A stretch of 64,000 bases of DNA from Bacteroidaceae bacterium (GCA_902362595.1 CABIXF010000005.1:74847-138846); one strand, 5' to 3'; shown: positions 32,865 through 41,345, counted from the stretch's first letter. A program made the numbers and translations. Notes: a model not told the origin generated them from the sequence alone.

Positions 32865-33003
32865 AATATGCAATTTTTTTGGCTGGAATAATGTACATCT
32901 TACCGTTAACGGACATTGCATTGTGAGCGTAAGGTCAGATAAGATGGAAGCATTCGAAAAGACTGTAGAACGGCTTTTTATTTCAGTGATAAAAAGGATG
33001 TAA
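32800..33003 (+). CDS. Small protein overlapping the previous gene (67 aa)
   Basis: MSGNVTKFEIKFNKKGYLKK and HLTVNGHCIVSVRSDKMEAF: a small beta-rich protein of no known family. Its first 65 bp overlap the preceding gene, but it then fills an otherwise empty stretch up to the promoter, whose shared block begins at its stop codon. Confidence 0.5.
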   Translation: MSGNVTKFEIKFNKKGYLKKDEICNFFGWNNVHLTVNGHCIVSVRSDKMEAFEKTVERLFISVIKRM

Positions 33004-33078
33004 AATGGCGAAGTTTCTGTTTGCAAAACTTGTCATTCTGAACTATCTTTACTGATGTAATGAACTAAAAGTCAAACC
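33002..33078 (+). promoter_or_regulatory. Repeated phage promoter, copy 2
   Basis: Block AAAATGGCGAAGTTTCTG (33002-33019), -33 TTTG (33020-33023), 20-nt spacer, -7 TATCTTTA (33044-33051), leader ACTAAAAGTCAAACC (33064-33078), 16 nt before the ParB-like ATG. Confidence 0.8.
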
Positions 33079-33094
33079 AATAAATAATAAAATT

Positions 33095-34753
33095 ATGGCA
33101 GAAATTAAAAATCTACCGGTGAGTTTAATTCAAACGTCACCTAGAAATCCTCGTAAAACATTCGATGAGGAAAAGTTAAAGGAACTTGCACAGAACATTG
33201 AAGAACAGGGACTGCTGCAGCCTATCACAGTAAGAGTAATCAAGGAAGGTGATTCTGTAATAGATGAAGATACTGGAGAAGTTATCAATTCGGAATCTAA
33301 GTATGAGATTGTATGCGGTGAGCGACGTTTCCGAGCATGGAATATGCTTGCAAAAAAATCCGACAAGTATAATGAAATACCGTGCATAGTCAGGGAAATG
33401 ACTGACGAACAGGCTTTCGACGCTATGATAACTGAGAATTTGCAGCGGCAGGATGTCGATCCGGTTGAAGAAGCGATAGCATTTTCCCTGCTTCTAGAAA
33501 ATGGCAATTCAGTTGATGATATAGCTTTGCGATTTGGAAAGTCTACCAGATTCGTGCAGGACAGGGTAAAGCTGAAAGGACTTATTCCTGAGCTTATCGA
33601 GATGCTAAGAGAAGACCTCATTCCTATCTCCGGCGCCATGTTGCTTGCCAAACTCGATGTAGACGCTCAGAAGGAATTCTATAACGAAGAAGTGAATGGT
33701 GAGGATGGAGTAACCTTGTCAGATATTAAGGATTATATTGATGACCTGTTTTGTGTCATTGATAAGGCACAGTTTTTTTCTGAGGATAATTTCAGTGATT
33801 CGATTCCATCATGCTCTAGCTGCATCAATAACACTGCCAATCATGGGTGCCTGTTCTACGAAATGAAAGGTAAGGAGCAGAAGTGCATTAATCGTGAATG
33901 TTTCTCCAGGAAGCAGCAGGAATATGTCAAATACCGTGTGATGAAGGAGGCTGAAAATCTCGTCAAGAAGGGTGAGCCTCTGACATTCGGAAAATCTGTC
34001 ATCGTAATCGAACCTCCTCGGTCATGGGATACTGAGAGTGAGAAACAGAGAAAGGAAGATACGATTAAGATGTATAACGATATGGGATTTGAAGTCGTAT
34101 ATAGTAGTGTATTCGACCATCCGTGCTTTTATTCTGAATCTGATGAAAGGATTGCAGAGAAACTTGAAAATAATGAGGTATATAGATGCATAGAGGTTCT
34201 AGGTTACAGCAGACCGGAATTCAAGGTGTCATTTTATTATCTCAAGAAATCTTCATCTGTCAAAGGTGCTTGTAATGTTTCCAATCAGATTGAGGCTGAG
34301 AATATCAGACAGAAGATAAAGAGAAATGGGGAGCTGATGGTGGAGAAGAAAACTGAAACCATGCGTAAATGGGCGGATGACATGGATGATTATACGAGCA
34401 AATCTGATGGAATGTCACCGAACGAGCAGATTATATTCGATGTGTTGGTAATGAAGGGTTGTGGATACCTGTTTCAAAAATCAATAGGGCTGAATATAAA
34501 TAAGATTGATATTGTGCAATATGTTACAGATAATGCTAAGGAAAGGAACAAATGGTACAGAGAGTTTATTCGTGCAAAATTATCTGAAGCTGCTGTGATG
34601 TATGATAGTGATTTGAAGAAATTACAGGATATGCTTTTCAGCGAGCAGTATCCTGAAAGATACAACGAGATGACTTCAAAACTCACAAGTTCATACGCTA
34701 AAAAGGAAGAAAATCTGAATGAGAAACTTAAGGAACTTGTCGGTGAACAGTAA
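33095..34753 (+). CDS. ParB/Spo0J-family protein with zinc-ribbon-like middle
   Basis: 552 residues. A ParB N-terminal domain (SPRNPRKTFDEEKLKELA; GERRFRAW, the CTP-binding box; AMITENLQRQDVDPVEEA) is followed by a KorB-like helix-turn-helix (SVDDIALRFGKSTRFVQDRV). A Cys cluster (CSSCINN, HGCLFYE, CINRECFS, about 245-275) looks zinc-binding. The long C terminus is helical. There is no ParA gene nearby, so it is more likely a DNA-binding regulator or a modification-type ParB than a partition protein. Confidence 0.8.
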   Translation: MAEIKNLPVSLIQTSPRNPRKTFDEEKLKELAQNIEEQGLLQPITVRVIKEGDSVIDEDTGEVINSESKYEIVCGERRFRAWNMLAKKSDKYNEIPCIVREMTDEQAFDAMITENLQRQDVDPVEEAIAFSLLLENGNSVDDIALRFGKSTRFVQDRVKLKGLIPELIEMLREDLIPISGAMLLAKLDVDAQKEFYNEEVNGEDGVTLSDIKDYIDDLFCVIDKAQFFSEDNFSDSIPSCSSCINNTANHGCLFYEMKGKEQKCINRECFSRKQQEYVKYRVMKEAENLVKKGEPLTFGKSVIVIEPPRSWDTESEKQRKEDTIKMYNDMGFEVVYSSVFDHPCFYSESDERIAEKLENNEVYRCIEVLGYSRPEFKVSFYYLKKSSSVKGACNVSNQIEAENIRQKIKRNGELMVEKKTETMRKWADDMDDYTSKSDGMSPNEQIIFDVLVMKGCGYLFQKSIGLNINKIDIVQYVTDNAKERNKWYREFIRAKLSEAAVMYDSDLKKLQDMLFSEQYPERYNEMTSKLTSSYAKKEENLNEKLKELVGEQ

Positions 34754-34835
34754 TTGAATTAATGATATGGAAATGAATCATTCCCCTTGATAATAAAAGT
34801 TGATACATAGTCCGATAACAATAACTTAGATAATT

Positions 34836-35129
34836 ATGATTACATTAAACAGATTGGCTAAAAGATGTTTTGAGATAGCGTTGAAGCGTAAAAAAATGAC
34901 TGAAAGCACTTCTCCTAAGGCTGTAGTGCTGGCCATATCGTCGGAATGGAGGGAACTTGCCGAGGCCGGGAAGGAGCGAAGCAATCATATTCCATCCTGG
35001 AGTGAGCGTGAGGAAGAAGCCGCAGATGTCATAATAGCTACACTTACATATCTTGAGAAGATAGGATGCAACGACATCGAGCAACTTTTGAAGGATAAAG
35101 TGGAGTTTAATTCGTACCGTACTAAGTGA
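34836..35129 (+). CDS. MazG-like nucleotide pyrophosphohydrolase
   Basis: 97 residues with the all-alpha NTP-PPase signature: an ISSEWREL helix and EEEAADVIIATLTYLEKIG, giving the E-x2-E and E-x3-D metal motifs. Phage enzymes of this type remove non-canonical or host nucleotides or degrade ppGpp. It precedes the ParB-like/glycosyltransferase pair, consistent with a nucleotide or DNA-modification context. Confidence 0.65.
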   Translation: MITLNRLAKRCFEIALKRKKMTESTSPKAVVLAISSEWRELAEAGKERSNHIPSWSEREEEAADVIIATLTYLEKIGCNDIEQLLKDKVEFNSYRTK

Positions 35130-35185
35130 TGTTCCGGCTATTATGTGATGTTGATTATTAGTGTTGTTGATTAAATAGTTGGTAT

Positions 35186-35851
35186 ATGACAGAATTTGAA
35201 TTTCAGACAATCCAGACAAGTCTGCTGGATTTCAACAAGGGCCAGCTTGATGGCCTGCCGAAGAATCCCCGGTTCTTCAGGGATTACCGTTATGACGCTA
35301 TGAAGAAAAGCATAGAGGACAGTCCTGAGATGCTTAATCTTCGTGAACTAATTGTCTATCCTGTAGGAGAAAGATACATTGTAGTGTGCGGTAATTTAAG
35401 ACTTAGGGCCTGCAAGGAACTTGGGTACAAGGAACTTCCTTGCAAGGTTCTAAATCCTGAGACTCCTGTAAAGAAGCTGCGTGAATATGCGACAAAGGAT
35501 AACGTGTCATTCGGTGAGAATGATATGGACGTGATGATGAACGACTGGGATAAGTCTGAACTTCAGGAATGGGGGATTGAGTTTGCTCCGGAGCCTGAAA
35601 AGGATGAATTCAAGGAGCGTTTCGAAGCCATAACGGATGAAACTGCCGTCTATCCACTTATACCCAAGTATGATGAGAAGTACGAGCTATTTATTGTCAT
35701 GTCTTCTAACGAAGTGGACAGCAACTGGCTGCGTGAAGCACTTGACATGCAGCACATGCAGAGTTACAAGACCGGTAAAGTGAGCAAAAGCAATGTAGTT
35801 GATATTAAGGATGTACGCCATGCAATTGAGAATCGTAATACCAAGTCATAA
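35186..35851 (+). CDS. ParB-like nuclease-fold protein
   Basis: 221 residues. A ParB/sulfiredoxin-type domain at about 15-100 shows KNPRFFRDYRYDAMKKSIED and YIVVCGNLRLRACKELGYKE (the GxxRxRA box), then DNVSFGENDMDVM. No HTH follows, unlike partition ParBs. It overlaps the next gene (glycosyltransferase) by 32 bp, so the two are coupled. In comparative studies of DNA hypermodification, ParB-fold proteins occur beside such glycosyltransferases. Confidence 0.75.
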   Translation: MTEFEFQTIQTSLLDFNKGQLDGLPKNPRFFRDYRYDAMKKSIEDSPEMLNLRELIVYPVGERYIVVCGNLRLRACKELGYKELPCKVLNPETPVKKLREYATKDNVSFGENDMDVMMNDWDKSELQEWGIEFAPEPEKDEFKERFEAITDETAVYPLIPKYDEKYELFIVMSSNEVDSNWLREALDMQHMQSYKTGKVSKSNVVDIKDVRHAIENRNTKS

Positions 35852-36572
35852 GAGACACGACAGGGTGTTCGCAAAAAAGCTGGTGAACGACCCGATAATC
35901 TGCGTTGCTGAGAGCCAGGCAGACGTGTACAGACAGTTCAATCCAGACTGTGAGATAGTCACCCATCCGGACGATGTTGTCGGCCTCATCCCCAAACGCA
36001 ACTGGATGGCGAAGCATTTCAGGAACCTGTTCATGCTGGACGATGATGTCCATGCTTGCAAATCTATTTACGTCGAAAAAGGAGAACCTTCGAGAATCAA
36101 GGATAAGGACGAGATAACTCGTATAATTTTCAATCTTGCCGAGATGGCTGAGATGATGGATGTGCATCTTTTCGGGTTTACCGCACGCATATCTCCGGTC
36201 ATGTACGATGAAACTGCATTCCTTTCGTTGTCCAAGATGATAACCGGATGTTCTTATGGAGTGTTTTACAACAAGAACACATGGTGGAATGAAGAGCTCA
36301 GGCTTAAGGAGGATTTCTGGATTTCCTGTTACATGAAGTACAAGGAAAGAAGGATACTTACTGACCTTAGATACAACTTCGAGCAGAAATCCACCTTCGT
36401 CAATTCAGGAGGTCTTGCCGCATTCCGGAACCAGGCAGAGGAGCAGCGTTCAATAATGCTTATCAAGAAGCATTTCGGAGACAGCATTAATCTGAAGGGA
36501 AGTACCAATAACGGTAAGGACAAAACAAAGCAGCTTGTTAAGTACAATATAACTTGCAAGTTCAAGTTTTGA
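35820..36572 (+). CDS. TET-associated-type glycosyltransferase (TAGT-like)
   Basis: 250 residues from ATG 35820 (MQLRIVIPSHKRHDRV). GT-A fold features: N-terminal IVIPSHKRHD, ICVAESQADVY, KRNWMAKHF, and the metal-binding LFMLDDDVHA (about 71-80). This matches the phage TAGT family predicted to glycosylate modified bases in DNA. No TET/JBP oxygenase is seen in the window, so its acceptor base is unknown. A longer start at 35799 is not needed. Family call is by motif recall. Confidence 0.7.
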   Translation: MQLRIVIPSHKRHDRVFAKKLVNDPIICVAESQADVYRQFNPDCEIVTHPDDVVGLIPKRNWMAKHFRNLFMLDDDVHACKSIYVEKGEPSRIKDKDEITRIIFNLAEMAEMMDVHLFGFTARISPVMYDETAFLSLSKMITGCSYGVFYNKNTWWNEELRLKEDFWISCYMKYKERRILTDLRYNFEQKSTFVNSGGLAAFRNQAEEQRSIMLIKKHFGDSINLKGSTNNGKDKTKQLVKYNITCKFKF

Positions 36573-36582
36573 AAATGGCGTA

Positions 36583-36654
36583 AAAATGGCGAAGTTTCTG
36601 TTTGCAAAACTTGTCATTCTGTATTAATTTTACTGATGTAAGATAATAAATGTC
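36583..36654 (+). promoter_or_regulatory. Repeated phage promoter, copy 3
   Basis: AAAATGGCGAAGTTTCTG (36583-36600), -33 TTTG (36601-36604), 20-nt spacer, -7 TAATTTTA (36625-36632). An extra partial AAAATGGCG lies at 36573-36580. The downstream leader is degenerate (AATGTCAATGA). Confidence 0.75.
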
Positions 36655-36662
36655 AATGATTT

Positions 36663-37193
36663 ATGATTATCAGAACTGTTAGAGGATATGATTTTTTTGA
36701 GGTGTCGTCAGCGATGCAGAAGGCTATAAGACGGGCTGACACTGCTGTTGCCGGATATTTTGCCTTGGAACTGTGGACAAGCGGTTACAGGGATTATGTC
36801 TGGAAGCGTTTATATACGATTTCCGCTGAAGATTGCTATGGACTTATTACGTCTGAAATTGAAGCATTGTGGCAAGGACACGAACTTGTCAACAAGTCCT
36901 CAAAGGAGCCAAAAGGTAGAATATTTGTCAGCAAGGCAGTAATACTTCTGTGCTATTGTCGTAAATGCAGGGATGCAGATCACCTTCAGAACTTCATTTA
37001 CGATAAGAATATGATTAATGCAGACGAATGGCTGGAAGATGTAAGGAGAAATCCTATTCCCATTCCTCCATATACATTCGATGTGCATACCAGAAGAGGC
37101 AAAAAGATGGGACGAACAAAAGAGGAATTCTTCCGTGAAGAATACGAAGCACTTAATCCTCGCGAAAGGGGCCTTTTTGATGGTGTTGTATGA
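36663..37193 (+). CDS. RarA/MgsA C-terminal-domain-like protein (no ATPase domain)
   Basis: 176 residues. The N-terminal half matches the helical C-terminal domain of the RarA/MgsA AAA+ ATPase (AMQKAIRRADTAVAGYFALE; YVWKRLYTISAEDCYGL), but the AAA+ part is absent. Stand-alone versions occur in phages. The RarA C-terminal domain mediates tetramer formation, so this could interfere with or recruit host RarA at forks (inference). A basic segment (HTRRGKKMGRTKEEF) follows. Confidence 0.7.
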   Translation: MIIRTVRGYDFFEVSSAMQKAIRRADTAVAGYFALELWTSGYRDYVWKRLYTISAEDCYGLITSEIEALWQGHELVNKSSKEPKGRIFVSKAVILLCYCRKCRDADHLQNFIYDKNMINADEWLEDVRRNPIPIPPYTFDVHTRRGKKMGRTKEEFFREEYEALNPRERGLFDGVV

Positions 37194-37195
37194 TA

Positions 37196-37239
37196 ATATG
37201 CCACGCATTGTCGTGGCATATATTACTAAAAGTCAAACC
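37196..37239 (+). promoter_or_regulatory. Hairpin plus conserved leader motif
   Basis: A perfect 10-bp stem ATATGCCACG-CATTGT-CGTGGCATAT (37196-37221) is followed by ACTAAAAGTCAAACC (37225-37239), 15 nt before the ATG at 37255. Here the leader motif occurs without the repeated promoter block. The hairpin has no T-tract and may block or set the mRNA 5' end. Confidence 0.55.
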
Positions 37240-37254
37240 GAAAAAATTAGAATT

Positions 37255-37515
37255 ATGGAAAAAGATGTTTATGGCCAAGAGAATCTTAATGGCTGTGTTG
37301 AAGAGGGGTCAAAGAAAGTTGACCTTGAAAAAAATCCAAAAGGAACAGAACTTAAAGTTGCTCACCAGCGGGAGATTGAGAAGCATGGAAAGTATGTGGC
37401 TGTCCCCGGTGACAAGACACGGACGCGAATCTTCGTCCGCAACGGTGAGAACGTGGAAAAGAAGATAGCCGCTTATCTTGATAGGATAAACAACAGACCT
37501 CAAAGATGGAACTGA
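37255..37515 (+). CDS. Small unknown protein upstream of the methyltransferase
   Basis: 86 residues from MEKDVYGQENLNGCVEEGSK; the second half is basic (GDKTRTRIFVRNGENVEKKI) and could bind nucleic acid. It ends 1 bp before the methyltransferase start, so they are co-expressed. Family not recognised. Confidence 0.65.
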   Translation: MEKDVYGQENLNGCVEEGSKKVDLEKNPKGTELKVAHQREIEKHGKYVAVPGDKTRTRIFVRNGENVEKKIAAYLDRINNRPQRWN

Positions 37516-37516
37516 T

Positions 37517-39115
37517 ATGATAAAGTTACTCTATATAGACCTTTTCTGCGGTGCCGGTGGAACCAGTACCGGAGTAGAAAACGCACGCTACGAAGATGAA
37601 CAGTGCGCTAAAGTGATAGCATGTGTAAACCACGATGCAAACGCCATCGCCAGCCATGCGGCCAACCACCCGGATGCGCTGCACTTCACGGAGGACATCA
37701 GAACACTGGAACTGTCCCCCTTGGTGGCCCATGTGGAACGAATGAAGAAGATTTATCCGGATGCACTGGTTGTGCTGTGGGCCAGCCTTGAATGTACGAA
37801 TTTCAGTAAGGCCAAAGGCGGACAGCCACGGGACGCTGACAGCCGGACACTGGCTGAGCATCTGTTCCGCTACATCGAAGCCATTAACCCTGACTATATA
37901 CAGATAGAGAACGTAGAGGAGTTCATGAGCTGGGGAGATATGGACGAACATGGGCATCCAATTAGCAGGGATAAGGGTCGTTGCTATGAGAAATGGAAAC
38001 GGAATGTGAAGCGATACGGATATGACTTCGATTGGCGTATTCTGAACGCTGCTGATTATGGTGCTTATACTACCCGTAAGCGGTTCTTCTGTATCTTCGC
38101 CAAACGTGGCCTGCCTATCGTATTCCCAGAACCGACACACTGCAAGGATGGGAAAAACGATATGTTCGGTCGGCTGGAGAAGTGGAAGCCTGTCAAGGAT
38201 GTGCTGGACCTCTCCGATGAGGGAGAAAGTATCTTCTGTCGGAAGAAACCGCTGGCCGAGAAAACTCTTGAACGAATCTATTCCGGCTTGATTAAGTTCG
38301 TGGCCGGAGGTAAGGAGGCTTTCTTAGTGAAGTACAACTCCATGAGCCTGACGGGAAAATACAAGGCACCCAGCGTTGACGAGCCATGCCCGGTTGTGGC
38401 AACACAAGGACGGCTTGCATTGGCCAAGGTAAACTTCGTTCATGGTTCTTTCGTGTCTGCTTATTACGGAAACGGTCACAACCATTCGGTCGAGCTTCCA
38501 GCCCCGACAGTTACGACTAAAGACAGGTTGGCATTGGTAAATTCTGTTTTCATAGACAACCAGTACGGTACCGGAAAACCTACATCCATTAATCAACCGG
38601 TTGGTACAGTAACCACGGTGCCTAAGTTCAATATGGTAAGCTGCAAACCGTGGATAATGAATACAGCTTTCTCTAATGTAGGAAGCAGCATCGAGCAGCC
38701 GTCGCAAGTAATCACAGCTAATCGTAAATGGCACTATCTTATGAATCCTCAGTTTGCTAGTGCTGAAGGTTCTGTGAACAATCCTTTTTTCACGCTCATA
38801 GCCCGCATGGACAAAATGCCACCTTATCTGGTAGAGGTTGAAGGAGGTATCGGCATACAGGTTACACCTGATGACAGTCCGATGACAATCAAGATTAAGG
38901 AGTTTATGGCTTTGTATGGCATCATTGACATAAAAATGCGTATGCTTCGGATTCCGGAACTAAAAAGAATCATGGGATTTCCGGAAGACTATGTACTGAT
39001 TGGGCCACAGTCAGACCAGAAGAAGTTTATCGGTAACGCCGTGGAGGTGAACATGGCCCGCGTGCTTTGTGAGGCCATCTGTAAGGAGATTATAAGAAAA
39101 CGAAAGGTTGCATGA
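37517..39115 (+). CDS. C5-cytosine DNA methyltransferase
   Basis: 532 residues. Motif I DLFCGAGG (8-15), motif IV as LECTNFS (91-97, catalytic Cys 93, with Glu where the usual PCQ has Pro), motif VI ENV (131-133), motif VIII YTTRKRFFCIFA (about 184-195) and motif X FIGNAVEVNMAR near the end. The target-recognition region (about 286-438) contains five tandem units of the type S[VI]xxPxxTVTTxxRxALV. No partner restriction enzyme is adjacent, so it most likely protects phage DNA. Recognition sequence unknown. Confidence 0.92.
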   Translation: MIKLLYIDLFCGAGGTSTGVENARYEDEQCAKVIACVNHDANAIASHAANHPDALHFTEDIRTLELSPLVAHVERMKKIYPDALVVLWASLECTNFSKAKGGQPRDADSRTLAEHLFRYIEAINPDYIQIENVEEFMSWGDMDEHGHPISRDKGRCYEKWKRNVKRYGYDFDWRILNAADYGAYTTRKRFFCIFAKRGLPIVFPEPTHCKDGKNDMFGRLEKWKPVKDVLDLSDEGESIFCRKKPLAEKTLERIYSGLIKFVAGGKEAFLVKYNSMSLTGKYKAPSVDEPCPVVATQGRLALAKVNFVHGSFVSAYYGNGHNHSVELPAPTVTTKDRLALVNSVFIDNQYGTGKPTSINQPVGTVTTVPKFNMVSCKPWIMNTAFSNVGSSIEQPSQVITANRKWHYLMNPQFASAEGSVNNPFFTLIARMDKMPPYLVEVEGGIGIQVTPDDSPMTIKIKEFMALYGIIDIKMRMLRIPELKRIMGFPEDYVLIGPQSDQKKFIGNAVEVNMARVLCEAICKEIIRKRKVA

Positions 39116-39116
39116 T

Positions 39117-39524
39117 ATGGGAAAGCTGAAAGTTTATTATGGATGGGCTAGAATTGGAAATGTTCGAAAGAAACGTGCTTTGTCGGTCATGTTTGAAAAC
39201 GAAATGCTTGGATGCAGGAGTGAGAGAGGACAAAGGTGTCTTAGAACAATTCAAGACACTGCATTTGAGCGGTACCAGACTGATGAAGAAGAAAAGGAAG
39301 GTAAACGTCAGAACCGGATATTCACAGAATATAGTTTGTTCCTTGACGAGAAACCTATCAATGGGAGCCTTGAAAGATGCTTGCTTATCAACAGCGAATC
39401 GGACAAGAACAATGTTTCTAAAGCTATGAGTGAAAGAATCTCAGAGGCATTGAGAAAGTCTTTCTTATTTGCAAATCCGTGGTATAAAGAACCGGATAGA
39501 CAACTTGAATTGAAATTTGAATGA
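39117..39524 (+). CDS. Unknown protein (135 aa)
   Basis: Starts MGKLKVYYGWARIGNVRKKR (ATG 39117), 1 bp after the methyltransferase stop. No recognised domain; the middle is charged (EEEKEGKRQNR) and the end is ANPWYKEPDRQLELKFE. Operon partner of the methyltransferase and the next gene. Confidence 0.6.
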   Translation: MGKLKVYYGWARIGNVRKKRALSVMFENEMLGCRSERGQRCLRTIQDTAFERYQTDEEEKEGKRQNRIFTEYSLFLDEKPINGSLERCLLINSESDKNNVSKAMSERISEALRKSFLFANPWYKEPDRQLELKFE

Positions 39525-39525
39525 T

Positions 39526-40038
39526 ATGGGAAAGCAGGAAAGTTTGAGTGATTATTATCAGTTCGCAAAGGATTTGGCCAAAGCTGAAAAGGAGCTGAAA
39601 ATCGAGAATTGGGTGCAAATCAACATCTGCTATGGTTACGGTCATCAATCTGTCACACTATATACATACGACCTTCCGCGTGAAGTGTACGAAAGAAGGA
39701 TGTGGGTAATCAGATGGAGGGTGGCCAGATTGCAATGCCAGTATCCGAGGAATGATGTGTACACTTCTTTTTACTACTACGACAATCGTTCAGGAGAGTC
39801 GCTTGAAGTGAGTTCTTGCCTGTCTAAGCTGATTTCGGCCAAAGCCCAGATAACAAAAGCAGAACGCAGGATGAATGAATACATAGAGCACAACCGTCAG
39901 AACAACATGTTCTTTGACGAGGACGCGGATGAGGAACTGATTAAGTTTCGGGAGAAGCTGGAGCGAAAGAAAATCGAATGTGATGAGTGTGAGAAACGGT
40001 TGGAATTATTAGTTGAAAAAAGGAGGAATAATCGATGA
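39526..40038 (+). CDS. Unknown protein with C-terminal coiled coil (170 aa)
   Basis: Starts MGKQESLSDYYQFAKDLAKA (ATG 39526), 1 bp after the preceding stop. Contains VQINICYGYGHQSVTLYTYD and WVIRWRVARLQCQYP, then a long coiled coil (FREKLERKKIECDECEKRLE). Family not recognised. Confidence 0.6.
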   Translation: MGKQESLSDYYQFAKDLAKAEKELKIENWVQINICYGYGHQSVTLYTYDLPREVYERRMWVIRWRVARLQCQYPRNDVYTSFYYYDNRSGESLEVSSCLSKLISAKAQITKAERRMNEYIEHNRQNNMFFDEDADEELIKFREKLERKKIECDECEKRLELLVEKRRNNR

Positions 40039-40308
40039 AAGCAACTCAATTATCATTAGATATGGATTATGGAATAAGTAAGGAGCAGGCTTGTATCCTT
40101 TGCCATCTTTCCTCTGAATGTGAAGGGTGGCGTTAAATGCAAAGCTGAAAACAAAAATGGAAGTTGTTATGGGCAAATATGCTCTCAACCTCAAAGAGAG
40201 CATGAAGGTCAAAGATGGGACGCATGGATGCATATTGTGTCTACCTCGCTTCCAGAACTCAAACGATTTATACCAGTGAAATACAGAAAACATTTAAAGA
40301 AAAAATAG
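40035..40308 (+). pseudogene. Cys-rich small protein split by a frameshift
   Basis: The first frame (40035-40136) gives MKATQLSLDMDYGISKEQAC and continues to SSECEGWR and stop. The +1 frame from 40120 continues as GGVKCKAENKNGSCYGQIC and ends RKHLKKK at 40308. Removing one G of the GGG at 40125-40127 joins them into one ~90-residue protein with regularly spaced Cys. It may be a true mutation or a base error. Confidence 0.5.
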
Positions 40309-40309
40309 C

Positions 40310-40822
40310 ATGGAAAAAGAAAACAGAAAAATGATATTTGGAAAATATAAAGGACAAGATATAAAGTATATCATACTTACCCATATAGGTTATATCATGT
40401 GGTGTTTTGAGAATATCTACTGGTTTAAGCTGACTGAAGAAGAACAGGCTTTATATGATGCGATAGCCATAATGATTAAGAAAGAACACTTGCCAATGGC
40501 TTTTCCGGTTGAAATGATGTATAAGCATATAAAAGACAGAGAGTCATATGAAAAGTTAAATACTCCATTTACATTCAATTATGGATATATATCTTTAAGA
40601 ATGTCTGATAAGGATAATCCAATATTCAACAGTATTGAAAAATACATTACACACAGAATACGCAGAAATAGTACACAAGAATATTCGTCATTCGAAAGTC
40701 TTTCAGGAGATTTGACAGGTCTTTCACATAGCATGAATAAAGAAATAGAAAGGGCCCGGCTTAATGGTGAGAGTGATGAAGATATATATGGCACTTGGGG
40801 TAGTAATGATTATAAGGATTAA
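40310..40822 (+). CDS. ExoX C-terminal-domain-like phage protein
   Basis: 170 residues. The N-terminal ~50 residues (MIFGKYKGQDIKYIILTHIG then YIMWCFENI) match the small domain found at the C terminus of exodeoxyribonuclease X-like proteins and in many phage accessory proteins; no exonuclease domain is present. The rest is polar and helical. Role unknown. Confidence 0.65.
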   Translation: MEKENRKMIFGKYKGQDIKYIILTHIGYIMWCFENIYWFKLTEEEQALYDAIAIMIKKEHLPMAFPVEMMYKHIKDRESYEKLNTPFTFNYGYISLRMSDKDNPIFNSIEKYITHRIRRNSTQEYSSFESLSGDLTGLSHSMNKEIERARLNGESDEDIYGTWGSNDYKD

Positions 40823-40850
40823 TTCTAAACAGTAAAATCAAAAAGAGATT

Positions 40851-41279
40851 ATGAAAAGAGAAATAAAATTCAGAGGTAAATCAAAAAAGACTAGAAAATG
40901 GCTTTATGGTTATTTAGGTGAATCTAAATTCAGAATTCTTGATTATGTCTATACAGACAAAGTTATTTTTGATAATGTTCTGTCATTCAATACTGATAAC
41001 AGTGCCTATGTAATCAAAGATTTGTCTGTAGAAGAAGAAACCATCTGTCAGTTCACTGGATTGCATGACAAAAACGGAAAAGATATTTATGAGGGTGATA
41101 TAGTTCTTCAGCAAGGATACCATGGGAATAAACAGCCTATGGTTGTAAAGTTTGAGTGTGGAGCATTCATCGTAGGTTATCACAAAGGAAGTTCGACAAA
41201 GACTACCCCTATGTTGCTCAATAGTAAGTGTAAGGTAATTGGAAACATATTTGATAACCCGGAATTAATGGAGGATTAA
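40851..41279 (+). CDS. YopX-family protein
   Basis: 142 residues with the YopX fold signature: KREIKFRGKSKKTRKWLYGY at the start, QFTGLHDKNGKDIYEGDIVL in the middle, and IGNIFDNPELMED at the end. YopX proteins are very common in phages of Firmicutes and Bacteroidetes, usually in the middle gene region. No biochemical role is established. Confidence 0.9.
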   Translation: MKREIKFRGKSKKTRKWLYGYLGESKFRILDYVYTDKVIFDNVLSFNTDNSAYVIKDLSVEEETICQFTGLHDKNGKDIYEGDIVLQQGYHGNKQPMVVKFECGAFIVGYHKGSSTKTTPMLLNSKCKVIGNIFDNPELMED

Positions 41280-41282
41280 GCT

Positions 41283-41345
41283 ATGACGTCAATTAAGCAG
41301 GAAGCCAGCTTTATGAAAAAGAAAATGAAGGAGAAGAAGAAATGA
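41283..41345 (+). CDS. 20-aa basic micro-ORF coupled to the ASCH gene
   Basis: MTSIKQEASFMKKKMKEKKK, ending in a TGA that overlaps the next ATG (ATGA). It fills the gap between two genes and would couple translation; it may be a leader peptide rather than a functional product. Confidence 0.35.
   Translation: MTSIKQEASFMKKKMKEKKK

Noticed and set aside
33095..35851. ParB-like genes as a plasmid-type partition system
   Set aside because: No ParA ATPase or centromere-like repeat array is nearby, and the second ParB-like protein has no DNA-binding HTH.
37196..37221. Hairpin as an intrinsic terminator
   Set aside because: Perfect 10-bp stem but no T-run after it on either strand, and it stands directly before the conserved leader of the next gene.
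37526..38140. 204-codon minus-strand frame inside the methyltransferase gene
   Set aside because: Fully covered by the methyltransferase with all its motifs; no independent evidence of coding.
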